From: Shewanella psychromarinicola
GTDB taxonomy: Bacteria > Pseudomonadota > Gammaproteobacteria > Enterobacterales > Shewanellaceae
Direction of reading: 5' to 3'
Assembly: GCF_003855155.1 (NCBI RefSeq)
Contig: NZ_CP034073.1
Coordinates: forward strand, 1,922,001 to 1,986,000
DNA length: 64,000 bases
In this document: piece after piece, positions 45,850 through 55,838 of the stretch
Layout of the letters: each line of letters opens with the position of its first letter
Position numbering within the stretch: the first letter of the stretch is position 1
Made by a program: the position numbers and the translations under genes
Notes under the pieces: model-generated
Seen by the model: the letters and a program-made list of their open reading frames with translations, nothing else
Database searches by the model: none
What the model was told of the DNA's origin: nothing

Positions 45850-48705
45850 ATGCAAAACCAAGGTGACAAGGTATTATCTGCCGCGATGTTAGCCAGTGCA
45901 GATCGTTACTGGTTAAGACTCTGTGATGTTTGGCCTGAAGCTAAAACAGCACTGACCGCCGTGCAACAGCAAGAGTTAAAGACCGTATTTGGCTTGAGTG
46001 ATTATATGGGAGAGCAACTTTGCCGTCATCCAGAATGGATTGTGCAGTTATTTAATGGCTTATTAGATGATGTTGTGCGCAGTGAGTTTGATGCTGGGTT
46101 ACATTCGCTGTTAGCGGAATTAACGCAAGAAGAACAAGTTAAATCGGTTTTACGTCGTTATCGTAATGTGCAAATGGTTCGCTTAGCGTGGCGTGATTTT
46201 TTAAATTACACCCCAGTCGAAGAGTCATTACTCGATTTGTCTGCATTAGCAGAGGCATTGGTTATTGCTGGGCGAGATTGGTTATACCAAGAGATGTGTA
46301 AGCAATACGGTACACCGATGAGTGCAGAAGGTAAGCCACAACCTTTATTGATTTTGGGGATGGGGAAATTAGGCGGACGTGAGCTTAATTTTTCATCTGA
46401 TATCGATTTAATTTTTACCTTTCCAGAACATGGTGAAACCGTTGGCGGTCGACGGACTCAGGACAATCAACAATTTTTTATTCGCATGGGCCAGCGTTTG
46501 GTTAATCTACTCGACCAAGTGACTGTAGATGGATTTGTATTTCGGGTCGACATGCGTTTACGTCCTTATGGTGAAAGTGGTCCTTTGGTGGTCAGCTTTA
46601 GTGGGTTAGAAGACTATTACCAAGAGCAAGGTCGCGATTGGGAACGTTATGCCATGGTCAAAGCGCGAGTGCTTGGTCCTTGGTCGGGCTATTGTGACGA
46701 GCTCCATGATTTATTACGCCCGTTTGTTTATCGGCGTTATATTGATTTTTCTGCCATTGAATCACTGCGTAAAATGAAGCAACTGATTGCCCAAGAAGTT
46801 AGGCGTCGTCAGTTAACTGACAATATTAAGCTTGGTGCTGGCGGGATCCGTGAAGTCGAATTCGTGGTGCAAAGTTTTCAGTTGATCCGTGGCGGACGCG
46901 AGCCTGCATTGCGACAGCAAAGTTTATTTGGCGCCATTGATACCTTGTACAGCCTAGGGCAGTTGGAATATTTAGCCGTCGATGAGCTTAAACACAGTTA
47001 TATTTTATTGCGTCGCGTGGAGAATTTATTGCAGGCCATTGACGATAAACAAACGCAAACCCTGCCCAATAATGAACTCGATTGGCAGCGTTTATGTTAC
47101 CCGCTAGGGGTAGAAGACGAAGCGGCACTTCGCCAAAAAATCAACAAGGCGATGGCAACCATTCATGGTCACTTCAATGACACAGTAGGCGGGGCTGACA
47201 GCCACGAACATAATGATCATTGGACCTGTTTATTTTGGAATATTCAGCAAGATGAACACGCTAATGCCTTGTTGCAAGAGCAACAAATCGATGATGCCGA
47301 ATTATGGCCACTATTAAATGAGTGGCATCAAACGGTGTCCAAACGTTCTATCGGGCCGCGAGGACGTGAAACGCTCGATAAGCTAATGCCTAAGTTGCTG
47401 GAAGAATTAGTCAATCAAGTTAAACCGAGTCAAGCGTTTAAACCTGTGTCAAAAGTGCTGGATAAAATCTTAACCCGTACCACTTATCTAGAGCTTTTGT
47501 GTGAAAACCCGGGCGCTCGACAGCAGTTAGTCAGTTTGTGCTGTGCAAGTCCTTGGATTGCGCGCGAGCTGGCCAATTTCCCGATGCTGCTAGATGAGTT
47601 AATTGATCCGTCGCAGCTGTATGACATTACCTCGATTGATGATTACCCTAGCGAATTACGTCAGTACTTGTTACGGGTACCAGAAGATGACATGGAACAG
47701 CAAATGGAAGCGTTGCGGCAGTTTAAATTGTCTCAACAGCTCAAGATTGCTGCCGCCGATGTGACTGGCGTTTTACCTGTGATGCAGGTAAGTGATCATT
47801 TAACCTTTTTAGCCGAAGCCATTATCGAGCAAGTCGTGCTGCAAGCTTGGCATCAAGTGGCGTCTCGCCACGGTATTCCCGAGGAAACTAGCCCTAGCAA
47901 CATGGGGTTTGCGGTGATTGGTTACGGTAAACTCGGTGGCATTGAGCTAGGTTATGGTTCTGATTTAGATTTGGTTTTTTTACACGGTCATACCGGTTCT
48001 GGCACTACAGATGGCAAACGCCCGATCGACAATGGCTACTTTTACTTAAAACTGGCGCAGCGAATTGTGCATTTATTTGCCACCCGCACAACCTCGGGTG
48101 AATTATATGAAGTCGACATGCGTTTACGACCCTCTGGCGCATCTGGCTTGTTAGTCAGTGAAATTGAGCATTTTGGTGCCTATTTACAACAAGAAGCCTG
48201 GACGTGGGAGCATCAAGCTTTAGTGCGGGCTCGTTTTGTGTTTGGTGATTATTCGCTGGCAGGACGCTTTAGTGAGCTACGCTCGCAAGTCTTGCAAATA
48301 GAGCGAGATAAAGTGGTATTGGCCAAAGCCGTCAGGGACATGCGTATCAAAATGCGTGAGCACTTGCTCCGCGTTGAGCCAGGGCAATTTGATTTAAAAC
48401 AGAGTGCTGGTGGGATTGCTGACATCGAATTTATCGCTCAGTACCTAGTCTTAGCCTATGCCTACCAATATCAAGAGTTAACCATTTGGTCTGATAATGT
48501 GCGTATATTTGAAGTATTAGCTGAGTTGGAGTTATTGCCTATCATGCAAGCCCAGCAGTTAACTCAAACCTATTGCTGGCTCCGCGACGAGAATCATGAA
48601 CTGACATTGCAACAATTACCCAGTAAATTATCCAAGCAAAGCGTGCAGCAAAAAACAGAAAGTGTGGTGGAGATTTATAATCATATTTTAGGGGTTGACG
48701 GTTAA
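45850..48705 (+). CDS. glnE: Bifunctional glutamine synthetase adenylyltransferase/deadenylase
   Basis: GlnE adds or removes AMP on glutamine synthetase in response to PII protein and glutamine. The two nucleotidyltransferase domains are clear, [20 protein letters not shown] in the N-terminal half and [20 protein letters not shown] in the C-terminal half. I place the start at ATG 45850; the upstream 45 codons overlap the operator region and are not family-like. This gives 951 residues, close to the E. coli length of 946. No partner gene follows. Confidence 0.95.
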   Translation: MQNQGDKVLSAAMLASADRYWLRLCDVWPEAKTALTAVQQQELKTVFGLSDYMGEQLCRHPEWIVQLFNGLLDDVVRSEFDAGLHSLLAELTQEEQVKSVLRRYRNVQMVRLAWRDFLNYTPVEESLLDLSALAEALVIAGRDWLYQEMCKQYGTPMSAEGKPQPLLILGMGKLGGRELNFSSDIDLIFTFPEHGETVGGRRTQDNQQFFIRMGQRLVNLLDQVTVDGFVFRVDMRLRPYGESGPLVVSFSGLEDYYQEQGRDWERYAMVKARVLGPWSGYCDELHDLLRPFVYRRYIDFSAIESLRKMKQLIAQEVRRRQLTDNIKLGAGGIREVEFVVQSFQLIRGGREPALRQQSLFGAIDTLYSLGQLEYLAVDELKHSYILLRRVENLLQAIDDKQTQTLPNNELDWQRLCYPLGVEDEAALRQKINKAMATIHGHFNDTVGGADSHEHNDHWTCLFWNIQQDEHANALLQEQQIDDAELWPLLNEWHQTVSKRSIGPRGRETLDKLMPKLLEELVNQVKPSQAFKPVSKVLDKILTRTTYLELLCENPGARQQLVSLCCASPWIARELANFPMLLDELIDPSQLYDITSIDDYPSELRQYLLRVPEDDMEQQMEALRQFKLSQQLKIAAADVTGVLPVMQVSDHLTFLAEAIIEQVVLQAWHQVASRHGIPEETSPSNMGFAVIGYGKLGGIELGYGSDLDLVFLHGHTGSGTTDGKRPIDNGYFYLKLAQRIVHLFATRTTSGELYEVDMRLRPSGASGLLVSEIEHFGAYLQQEAWTWEHQALVRARFVFGDYSLAGRFSELRSQVLQIERDKVVLAKAVRDMRIKMREHLLRVEPGQFDLKQSAGGIADIEFIAQYLVLAYAYQYQELTIWSDNVRIFEVLAELELLPIMQAQQLTQTYCWLRDENHELTLQQLPSKLSKQSVQQKTESVVEIYNHILGVDG

Positions 48706-49144
48706 TTAAATGGATCCAGGTTGATATCTCGTCAGTTAACAGCGGTTTTCAGCATCGATTGGGTTGATAAGTTTAATCGACTCCCAGTGCTAATGATTTA
48801 AGTCTGTGCAATGTGAAGAGGTATGCGAAATCCACCAAGATATTTCATGTTGTGGTCATGCCATTAACCTGCAAGGTATTAGCGCGTTTTGAGCAGAAGG
48901 TGGTTCAACATCAGCTTGGATACAGCAAGCCTTAGCGCCACGCGTATTAGTAAAGCTGTGGTGCATCGACCAGCAAAGCCGTGATTAACTTCATACCATT
49001 ATCAGCTTAACGTCGATAACGCGATGTTGGTTGATAAAGCCGCTCATCATCAGGCTAAATAATACCGGATGAGATAAACCAATACTCACTTGAGGCATTC
49101 GTTTTGGTTCAAATAATATGGGCGTTAAGCTAATTTATAACGGT
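48706..49144. other. Gene-free gap after glnE
   Basis: This 439-bp stretch has no intact gene. Traces of a decayed plus-strand reading frame (48811-49065) are given as a separate entry. I see no strong terminator directly after glnE. Confidence 0.5.
48811..49065 (+). pseudogene. Decayed reading frame of unknown family
   Basis: Protein-like text can be read as EVCEIHQDISCCGHAINLQG, a stop near 48889, then AEGGSTSAWIQQALAPRVL and VKLWCIDQQSRD. After another stop and a frame change it ends as YHYQLNVDNAMLVDKAAHHQ. The pieces are too short to name a family. The impression of a relic rests only on the absence of random-looking composition and on a plausible end at 49065. Confidence 0.3.
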
Positions 49145-50098
49145 TTACCCTAGTATCTGCGCAATCCACAATTGGTAGACGGGTAGGCCTATTAATACGT
49201 TAATCGGAAACGTTATCCCCAGCGACGCCAACATAGCCAAGCCGATATTCGCATCCGGTATCGCCGCCTTAATTGCTGCAGGAGCCGCAATGTAAGATGC
49301 ACTGGCACTTAGGGCTGCAAGCACCAAAATACTGCCAGAGGGTAAATCAAGTAACACCCCTAAACCGATACCCGCCCAAGCCAGTACAAATGGAATGACC
49401 GCTGCAAATAATAATAAACGCCATTGCTTGTATGGGATCGGTAAGCACACTTTAGCGGTACTAATCCCCATTTCTAATAAGAATAGTGCTAACAAGGTTT
49501 TAAAACCCGCCAATAACATTGGTGTGAGTGGTGCCATGCCGCTGGAGCCATATATCCAGCCTATGACCACCCCACCACAGAGCAACACAACTCCGCGACT
49601 TGTCAGGGCTTCGTGCAATACGCTGCCAGCCGAAGCGTGTTGACTATTTCCTGCGGTTTTGGCTTGTAAATAACGATGTAGCCATAACATGATAATAATC
49701 GCAGGCAGTTCAAGTAACACCAGATACAATGTTGTTTCAGGTCGTAAAGGCCATTGAGATTGATCGACCATGGTCATCACCACGGCAAATGTTCCCGCAC
49801 TGACTGAGCCATAATGGGCCGCAATGCTAATGGCTTCTTTTTGTGGTAATTGAATTAATTTTCGAAGCAAAGGGTAAAGAGTCAGTGGGATAATAAACCC
49901 AAGTGCAATAATAGACAGTAATTCAGTGATCGCTAAATTTTTGGTTTCACCATGCAGTGCCATTCCGCCTTTAAGTCCTAGCGTCAGCATTAGCAAGATG
50001 GACAGGGTTTCGTAGGTGGCTTTAGGGACTTTTAAATCTGATTTGATCAGTCCAGCAAGCAAACCTAGGGCAAAAAAGGCAATCACAATATCAGGCAT
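49145..50098 (-). CDS. SbtA-like sodium-dependent bicarbonate transporter family permease
   Basis: This 317-residue inner-membrane permease has about ten hydrophobic segments. The layout and blocks such as LGLKGGMALHG, HYGSVSAGTFAVVM and ALSASASYIAAPAAIKAAIPDAN match the SbtA/DUF897 family. Cyanobacterial SbtA imports bicarbonate with sodium; in heterotrophs the substrate is uncertain. No SbtB-type PII partner is adjacent. The gene stands alone between a decayed gene and the minisatellite. Confidence 0.85.
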   Translation of the reverse strand: MPDIVIAFFALGLLAGLIKSDLKVPKATYETLSILLMLTLGLKGGMALHGETKNLAITELLSIIALGFIIPLTLYPLLRKLIQLPQKEAISIAAHYGSVSAGTFAVVMTMVDQSQWPLRPETTLYLVLLELPAIIIMLWLHRYLQAKTAGNSQHASAGSVLHEALTSRGVVLLCGGVVIGWIYGSSGMAPLTPMLLAGFKTLLALFLLEMGISTAKVCLPIPYKQWRLLLFAAVIPFVLAWAGIGLGVLLDLPSGSILVLAALSASASYIAAPAAIKAAIPDANIGLAMLASLGITFPINVLIGLPVYQLWIAQILG

Positions 50099-50210
50099 GG
50101 TATAGGTTCAGTCTGTTATAAAGTATGGTGATTTTGCCTTGTTGTGTTAACAAATGGAAATGTTTTAACTGAAAAAGAAACTGCAATACTGAGCCGCTTT
50201 AAACTAAGCC

Positions 50211-50435
50211 GTTCGATTAAGGACTGATCGATTCAATGCAGATCGATTGCTGAGGGATCTATTCAATGTAGGTCGATTAATGACTGAACTATTTAGTGCA
50301 GATCGATTACTGAGGGATCTATTCAATGCAGATCGATTAATGACTGATCTATTTAGTGCAGATCGATTAATGACTGGCCTATTAAAAACTGATCTATTAA
50401 ATACTGATCTATTGAGGGCTGATCTATTAAAGGCA
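50211..50435. repeat. 15-bp minisatellite, fifteen units
   Basis: Fifteen consecutive 15-base units follow the pattern GATCGATTAATGACT with substitutions and no length changes. Several units recur exactly, for example at 50331-50345 and 50361-50375, in an alternating higher-order pattern. Because 15 is a multiple of three, one frame stays open and would encode five-residue repeats such as ADLLK, TDLFS and ADRLM. Confidence 0.9.
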
Positions 50436-50490
50436 ATCGGCGTATAGTATCTTTAAATAGCAACATAAAAAATTAACAGCAGAGCATGAC

Positions 50491-50775
50491 ATGAAAAATG
50501 AAATTGATATTCACCGTGCGTTAAAAGTATTTAACAAAGTCACCCAACATGGCGAAAAGCGTGCCATTGAAGACGGTCATTTTGGCCATGATTATTGGTT
50601 ATGTGGCATTAGCGCGCAAACAGACCATGATGGTTATACTATTACCTTATCTGACGCTCAGGTCAGCTTAACGGTGTTTTTTCACAATAAATATCAGTTC
50701 GAATATCCGACCAGTGATGCCCTTGACAACTTCTTACGTCGTTTTAATGACGTTGAAAATTACCAAGCATCTTAG
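50491..50775 (+). CDS. DUF3081 family protein
   Basis: This soluble protein of 94 residues resembles the DUF3081 family found in Shewanella and relatives. Features are MKNEIDIHRALKVFNKVTQH at the start and DGYTITLSDAQVSLTVFFHN in the middle. No function is known. It lies directly after the minisatellite, which therefore occupies its promoter region, and converges on zapE. Confidence 0.7.
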   Translation: MKNEIDIHRALKVFNKVTQHGEKRAIEDGHFGHDYWLCGISAQTDHDGYTITLSDAQVSLTVFFHNKYQFEYPTSDALDNFLRRFNDVENYQAS

Positions 50776-50825
50776 TCTAGCGCTAGGTGACTAAGCACCG
50801 TTAGCCTTAGTCATACAGGCTTATT

Positions 50826-52028
50826 TTACGCCCATTGTTGCATTTCAATAAGGCGACTATAAGTGCGTCGAAACTCAAACTGTAATGCCCCATTTAGATA
50901 CAAATCTTCTAAGCTGGAATGGCTATTGAGGATTAACCTCACTTTTTGATCGTAGAGTTCATCCACTAAACTGATAAAGCGCCGAGTGGGATCGTCTTCA
51001 CTGGCATACGCCAGTTGTCTTTCGCCTGTGGTCGTCGCTACCGCGCCATCTTCAGTGCCGCGCGCTTTAATCCAACTGCGTACTTCGCCGCCTAATGTAG
51101 GCACATTGCTGAGTAAAATATGGCTAAATTGTCCCGCCAGTTCAATATAATCCAATGCCGATCGCGGACCTTGGCACAAGGCTGAAAATTCAAACCAAGC
51201 AAGTTGTCCATATTGGGCCGCAATGGCAATATCGCGATGACAAACCTCAATTGAATCTGGATGACTTATGATGCTGGCATTAGCTTGTGGATATTGTTGA
51301 CATAATCGTTGAAAAACGGCTTCAGGCTTCGTTGATGAAGGCAGTTTCAGCCAAGCTGCTGGCGTTGCAATTGCAGATAGTGTTGCGGCATTGGTTGGTA
51401 AACGATGATCAACAGGGCCGTTTAAATGGATTGTCTGGGTGTATTTAAGCAGGAGATCGATCGTCGGTAAAAAACGATCGCGCTGTAAACCATTTTTATA
51501 TAAGTCCACTATGGGCACATTTGAGGTTGCTACTAAGGTCACGCCTGATTGAAATAAGGTTTCAAATAATCGGCCCAGTAAAATAGCATCGCCAATGTCA
51601 GATACAAAAAACTCATCAAAGCAAATTACAGAGTATTTCGCCGCGATCTGCTTAGCAATATGAGTTAAGGGATCGCGGATCCCCGATGTCTGATTTAATT
51701 GCTGGTGGAGCATGGCCATAAAACGATGAAAGTGTAGGCGTAATACCGTTTTTTTTGCTTTAAGTAACCCACCACACTCGCTCCGATCACACAGGCCCTG
51801 ATACAACAAATCCATCAAAAAAGTTTTTCCTCGGCCGACATCCCCCCACAAATATAAGCCCCGAATGACCGGTTGTGCTGAAGTATATTGCTGATAGAGC
51901 GAATCTAAGGCGAGTATTGCTTGATGTTGCGCGGGATCATCAACAATATTTTGTTGAACGCGCTGCTGGTAGGCTTGTAATGGAGACATAACACTTAAGG
52001 TAAATTGTTGACCTGGGTAGTATACCAT
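50826..52028 (-). CDS. zapE: Cell division ATPase ZapE (AFG1-like)
   Basis: This AFG1-family P-loop ATPase associates with the division ring in E. coli. It has Walker A LWGDVGRGKTFLMDLLY and Walker B ICFDEFFVSDIGDAILL, followed by LVATSNVPIVDLYKNGLQR. From 52028 the length is 400 residues. The ATG at 51989 would give MSPLQAYQQRVQ, the usual family N-terminus, and a length of 387, so it may be the true start. Neither start has a strong ribosome-binding site. Confidence 0.9.
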   Translation of the reverse strand: MVYYPGQQFTLSVMSPLQAYQQRVQQNIVDDPAQHQAILALDSLYQQYTSAQPVIRGLYLWGDVGRGKTFLMDLLYQGLCDRSECGGLLKAKKTVLRLHFHRFMAMLHQQLNQTSGIRDPLTHIAKQIAAKYSVICFDEFFVSDIGDAILLGRLFETLFQSGVTLVATSNVPIVDLYKNGLQRDRFLPTIDLLLKYTQTIHLNGPVDHRLPTNAATLSAIATPAAWLKLPSSTKPEAVFQRLCQQYPQANASIISHPDSIEVCHRDIAIAAQYGQLAWFEFSALCQGPRSALDYIELAGQFSHILLSNVPTLGGEVRSWIKARGTEDGAVATTTGERQLAYASEDDPTRRFISLVDELYDQKVRLILNSHSSLEDLYLNGALQFEFRRTYSRLIEMQQWA

Positions 52029-52141
52029 TAACGGTTCTCTTTATTATGGTGTGCATTTCCTTTAAGCTCTCGTGACAAAAAATAACAAATCATTAACTCT
52101 GAGCATTAACCCTGAGCATTAATCCTAACAAGGACCTAGAA

Positions 52142-52924
52142 ATGAATAATAAAAATAAGGGGATGACCTATATTGGTGCCGATATGGCATTGGAAGGCGA
52201 TGTCCGCATCCAAGGCCCTGCCATTGTCGCAGGCCAAACTAAAGGTACCATTAATTCAACTGATCAAATAAAAATTGAGCTGGGTGGTGTGGTTGAAGGT
52301 GACGTTTTTTGTCAAGAGATGCGTGTCTCGGGTTTATTTAAAGGCAAATTACATTGTAATAAGTTAGTCATTGTCAGCTCGGGCATTGTTGAAGGTGAGG
52401 TGTCGAGCCATCAAATGGAAATTTATGATGGTGGCCAATTTATCGGTATGCGCACCAAGGGACCCGATGCGTTGGGGTTACCTCAAGCTGACGAACCAAC
52501 ATCAGATCAACCGTCATATCAACATTCACATCAATCGAGTGCCGTTACTGCAGCCCATTCACCTTTTTATGCCCGTAAAAAATTCACTTACGCGGCAGTT
52601 GCTGCCATCGTGATTATTGCTGGCGTAGTATTACAGCCCACAATCAGTTTGGCGCTAGATAATGACCAAGCGCTATCTTTTGATATCACTCAAGCTAACG
52701 TGGCGCAATATCTGCAACCAACATCGAGTGTCACAGAAGACTCTGCGGAATTGGCTAAGCAGAGCGAAGCGTTAATCAATGTAGATCAAACTGACTTAAA
52801 CATGTCCATGGAAGATTTACCTGCGTTAACGAAAACCACTGAGGCACTCGGTGATAGTCAGAATGTGAATGATAACGATAATGTAGAGCAGAGCGGGTCG
52901 ACCATAAGCACACCTGATAAGTAA
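52142..52924 (+). CDS. Membrane-anchored bactofilin
   Basis: Bactofilins polymerise without nucleotide into membrane-associated filaments. Residues 8-108 form the beta-helical bactofilin domain (YIGADMALEGDVRIQGPAIV, VVEGDVFCQEMRVSG, GIVEGEVSSHQMEIYDGGQF). A His/Ser-rich linker follows, then one transmembrane helix (about residues 143-165, TYAAVAAIVIIAGVVLQ) and an acidic tail of roughly 95 residues that should lie in the periplasm. Classical bactofilins lack such a helix and tail. A large periplasmic extension suggests a link to the cell wall. A convergent L,D-transpeptidase gene lies next door. Confidence 0.82.
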   Translation: MNNKNKGMTYIGADMALEGDVRIQGPAIVAGQTKGTINSTDQIKIELGGVVEGDVFCQEMRVSGLFKGKLHCNKLVIVSSGIVEGEVSSHQMEIYDGGQFIGMRTKGPDALGLPQADEPTSDQPSYQHSHQSSAVTAAHSPFYARKKFTYAAVAAIVIIAGVVLQPTISLALDNDQALSFDITQANVAQYLQPTSSVTEDSAELAKQSEALINVDQTDLNMSMEDLPALTKTTEALGDSQNVNDNDNVEQSGSTISTPDK

Positions 52925-52952
52925 CCTCATCTCTTATCCGGAGTTGAGGTTA
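52922..52952. repeat. Stem-loop element with conserved TTATCC-GAGTT loop
   Basis: The stem TAACCTC (52922-52928) pairs with GAGGTTA (52946-52952). The loop holds CTTATCCGGAGTT, matching the loops of the elements at 38675-38700 and 39681-39705. Confidence 0.6.
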
Positions 52953-52983
52953 AGTCATAATTTTTGCTATCAAGCTTATAAAA

Positions 52984-53028
52984 AATGGCTTTGTTAATCA
53001 CAGTGTTTACTGAATTAACAAAGCCATT
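52984..53028. terminator. Bidirectional terminator bactofilin / L,D-transpeptidase
   Basis: A perfect 15-bp stem (52984-52998 with 53014-53028) lies between convergent genes, with A-rich and T-rich flanks. Confidence 0.8.
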
Positions 53029-53072
53029 GTTGTTATGTCTGCAGAAATCCAAACACCTTTATGGGTTAATGC

Positions 53073-53990
53073 TTACGGATTAATCCGAGTTGGCATTCCG
53101 GTGCGTTGTTCAAGCAAACGCTTTAATGTGAATGAGTCAGTGTCTGGGTGAGCAATAAAGCGAGTTATTTGCTTATCTAATAATAATGCCACGGGCTCTT
53201 GTGAATCAAATTCAGCTTGAGTGCGTGATAGTGGCTCATGCACTTCTAGATAACGGTTACCATCAGGCTCTTCAGTGGCTTTAATCGGTTGGTTAATAAA
53301 CTCAACGCGAGTGCCAACAGGTATGCTGTTAAATAAATATTCAATGTCTTCATCACGCAAACGAACACAACCAGAACTTACCCGCAAACCAATACCAAAC
53401 GTGGCATTAGTGCCATGAATAGCATATAAGTTACCCACATAGAGTGCGAATAAACCCATTGGGTTATCAGCGCCAGCAGGCCATACTGCCGGTAATGTTA
53501 TCCCTTTTGCAGCGTAAGATTTACGAATGTTAACGGTGGGTGTCCAAGTTGGGTTTGCCCGTTTTCGTTGTATTGTTGTCACCCAATTTTCTGGGGTGTC
53601 TTTACCAATTTGACCAATACCGATAGGCAATACTTCAACAGTGTCTTTTCCTTTAGGGAAATAATATAAACGCATTTCAGCGCTGTTAATCACCACACCT
53701 TCATGCTTAGTGTTAGGTAGAATTAACTGATGTGGGATCAATAAAGTACTACCGACTTTTGGCAAAAATGGATCAACATCTGGGTTTGCTTCTAATAAGT
53801 TAGTTAACCCTAGCTGAAATTCTGAAGCAATTTGCTCTAGGGTTAGCTTTCCCTCAGGAACAACATAATATTGATTTTCACCCACTAAATTGCTGCCTTT
53901 GGCAGGTAGACGATATTCAACTGCTGCACAGGAAAAACTTAATATAATGGCAGTCGCTCCAATTAACGAAGCGCGTAACGAATTTATCAT
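53073..53990 (-). CDS. L,D-transpeptidase (YkuD) with LysM
   Basis: This periplasmic enzyme attaches or cross-links peptidoglycan peptides. I place the start at ATG 53990, which gives a signal peptide ([20 protein letters not shown]). A LysM-like segment ([20 protein letters not shown], continuing to LLIPHQLIL) precedes the YkuD domain. The catalytic motif is [20 protein letters not shown], with Cys as nucleophile. The length is 305 residues, like the ErfK/YbiS/YcfS group that attaches Braun's lipoprotein. Whether this one crosslinks or tethers cannot be told. An upstream ATG at 54050 would hide the signal. Confidence 0.9.
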   Translation of the reverse strand: MINSLRASLIGATAIILSFSCAAVEYRLPAKGSNLVGENQYYVVPEGKLTLEQIASEFQLGLTNLLEANPDVDPFLPKVGSTLLIPHQLILPNTKHEGVVINSAEMRLYYFPKGKDTVEVLPIGIGQIGKDTPENWVTTIQRKRANPTWTPTVNIRKSYAAKGITLPAVWPAGADNPMGLFALYVGNLYAIHGTNATFGIGLRVSSGCVRLRDEDIEYLFNSIPVGTRVEFINQPIKATEEPDGNRYLEVHEPLSRTQAEFDSQEPVALLLDKQITRFIAHPDTDSFTLKRLLEQRTGMPTRINP

Positions 53991-54142
53991 AAGGGTTATA
54001 TCATTCCTAAAAACAGGCGTTAAGTTAGTCAGACTACAATATCTTACCAAGCATGACTATTTTGTACAGGTCATTTGTACAGATGATTAGGGCGCATCCT
54101 CACTTATTACGCCTAATAATTCAACTCATTTTTTCACTTTGG

Positions 54143-55693
54143 CTATTTTAATCCCAAGCGTTTAGCAAGCCGATGTAAGTTACCTGAGTCGATTTGCAAT
54201 TGGCGTGCGGTTGCAGCCCAATTACTCCCTTGTTGGGTAAATATTTGTTGAATATATTGATTTTGAAACTGATCGGTTGCATCGCGTAAGCTTGTTTGTG
54301 GTAAAGAGGTTATCGACTGTTTAACCGTGAGTTTTTTGTATGAGAACGCAACAGAGTGCGAGGTATCTGCAAATTCAAAATGGCTATTTTTAATCATACA
54401 CATGCCATCTTTTTGGCTTTGGGATTTGGCTAATACGGCGGCTCTATGGATAGCATGTTCAAGTTCTCGCACGTTACCAGGCCAATCATATTGTTCAAGT
54501 AATTGCAGTGATGCAGGTTCTAACCCTAAATGAGTTAAGTGTAACTGTTGGCGATAGCGCTCGATAAAAAAGCCTGCTAACAAGTGAATATCCTGCTGGC
54601 GCTCTCTTAGCGGTGGTACGACAATGGGAAACACGCTTAAGCGATGATATAAGTCGGCTCTAAATCGACCTGCTAATACTTCGCTTTTGAGATCTTTGTT
54701 GGTCGCGGCAATAATACGCACATCCACTTTTAGACTGCGATCATCGCCGACTTTCTGTAAATCTCCGAATTGTAGTACTCGCAGTAACTTGGCTTGCAAG
54801 TTAAGCGCGAGTTCACCAATTTCATCCAAAAATAATGTGCCTTTATCAGCCATTTCAAATTTGCCGCTACGATGACTAATGGCGCCAGTAAAGGCGCCTT
54901 TGACATGACCAAAGAGTTCACTTTCGGCAACGGATTCAGCCAGCGCGGCACAATTTAAATATACCAGGGGCTTATTGGCTCGCACTGAATGTTGATGGAT
55001 AGCTTTAGCTATCAGCTCTTTACCCGTACCCGTTTCTCCTAAAATCAACACATTGAGTTCAGTTGCCGCGACCACATTAACTTCATTAAGCAGCGATAAA
55101 AGATTATCTGCTTGACCGATTATTTCGGTGTCTGGGTTAAGTTGTCCTGATGGTTTTGCGTCGGGGATTGTAAGGTTGCTCGCTTGTTTTTCAAGCTCAT
55201 CAATCAGTAATGCATTGTTTAGAGACGCTGCCGCAATGGCGCTAAAACTGCGTAACTGATGATTACTGTATTGATCAAATTTATGGGGATCGATGGCATC
55301 AATGGTTAATGCGCCAATGAGTTGTTCATTGGCAAATAATGGTAGGCCAATACAGGCATGTACTTTTAAGTTACCTTCTACATTAGGAATTAAGCCATCG
55401 TAAGGATCGGCAAGTTCGCTGTCGGCAGGAAATCTTACGATATCACCCGCTCTGGCAATGGCTTCAAGCCTTGGGTGTTCGTTTAAAATAAACCGCCGCC
55501 CCAGTACATCAGCACTGAGTCCATCAACCGCCAAAGGGGTAAATTGATGACCTTGAAATGATAATAGCGCCGCCGCATCGCAATCGAGGGTTTCTCTTAC
55601 TGTGGTGACTAAACGTGAAAAACGATCGCGATTAGACAAGTTAGCGGTAATATCAAGTGCGATACGGGTTAAGTCTGCTTGACTCAATGCCAT
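54143..55693 (-). CDS. norR: Nitric oxide-responsive sigma-54 activator NorR
   Basis: This sigma-54 enhancer-binding protein has 516 residues. It has an N-terminal GAF domain (about 1-170) that senses NO through a non-heme iron in NorR of E. coli. The central AAA+ domain has Walker [17 protein letters not shown] and the sigma-54 contact loop [14 protein letters not shown], and a C-terminal Fis-type helix-turn-helix follows ([20 protein letters not shown]). It is separated from the upstream NO reductase gene by a terminator, so it probably has its own promoter. Its target sites are seen upstream of that gene. Confidence 0.94.
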   Translation of the reverse strand: MALSQADLTRIALDITANLSNRDRFSRLVTTVRETLDCDAAALLSFQGHQFTPLAVDGLSADVLGRRFILNEHPRLEAIARAGDIVRFPADSELADPYDGLIPNVEGNLKVHACIGLPLFANEQLIGALTIDAIDPHKFDQYSNHQLRSFSAIAAASLNNALLIDELEKQASNLTIPDAKPSGQLNPDTEIIGQADNLLSLLNEVNVVAATELNVLILGETGTGKELIAKAIHQHSVRANKPLVYLNCAALAESVAESELFGHVKGAFTGAISHRSGKFEMADKGTLFLDEIGELALNLQAKLLRVLQFGDLQKVGDDRSLKVDVRIIAATNKDLKSEVLAGRFRADLYHRLSVFPIVVPPLRERQQDIHLLAGFFIERYRQQLHLTHLGLEPASLQLLEQYDWPGNVRELEHAIHRAAVLAKSQSQKDGMCMIKNSHFEFADTSHSVAFSYKKLTVKQSITSLPQTSLRDATDQFQNQYIQQIFTQQGSNWAATARQLQIDSGNLHRLAKRLGLK

Positions 55694-55775
55694 GTCAAAC
55701 TCCAGTTAACTACAGGGTGATGTCATTATGACAAGTGTGAATATAACAACAAGGGTAAAGAGCATAATCTTGATA

Positions 55776-55800
55776 CAAAAAGGGGCCTCGATGGCCCCTT
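55776..55800 (-). terminator. Terminator after the NO reductase gene
   Basis: An 8-bp GC-rich stem (55780-55787 with 55793-55800), five-base loop and T run on the minus strand lie between the NO reductase stop codon and norR. Confidence 0.85.
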
Positions 55801-55838
55801 ATATGATATTTATCAAAACATGTTTATCAATGTATAGC

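Noticed and set aside
50247..50447. ORF of 66 residues in the minisatellite
   Set aside because: It exists because the repeat unit is a multiple of three, it starts at TTG without a ribosome-binding site, and its composition is that of the repeat. It is treated as a repeat, not as a gene.
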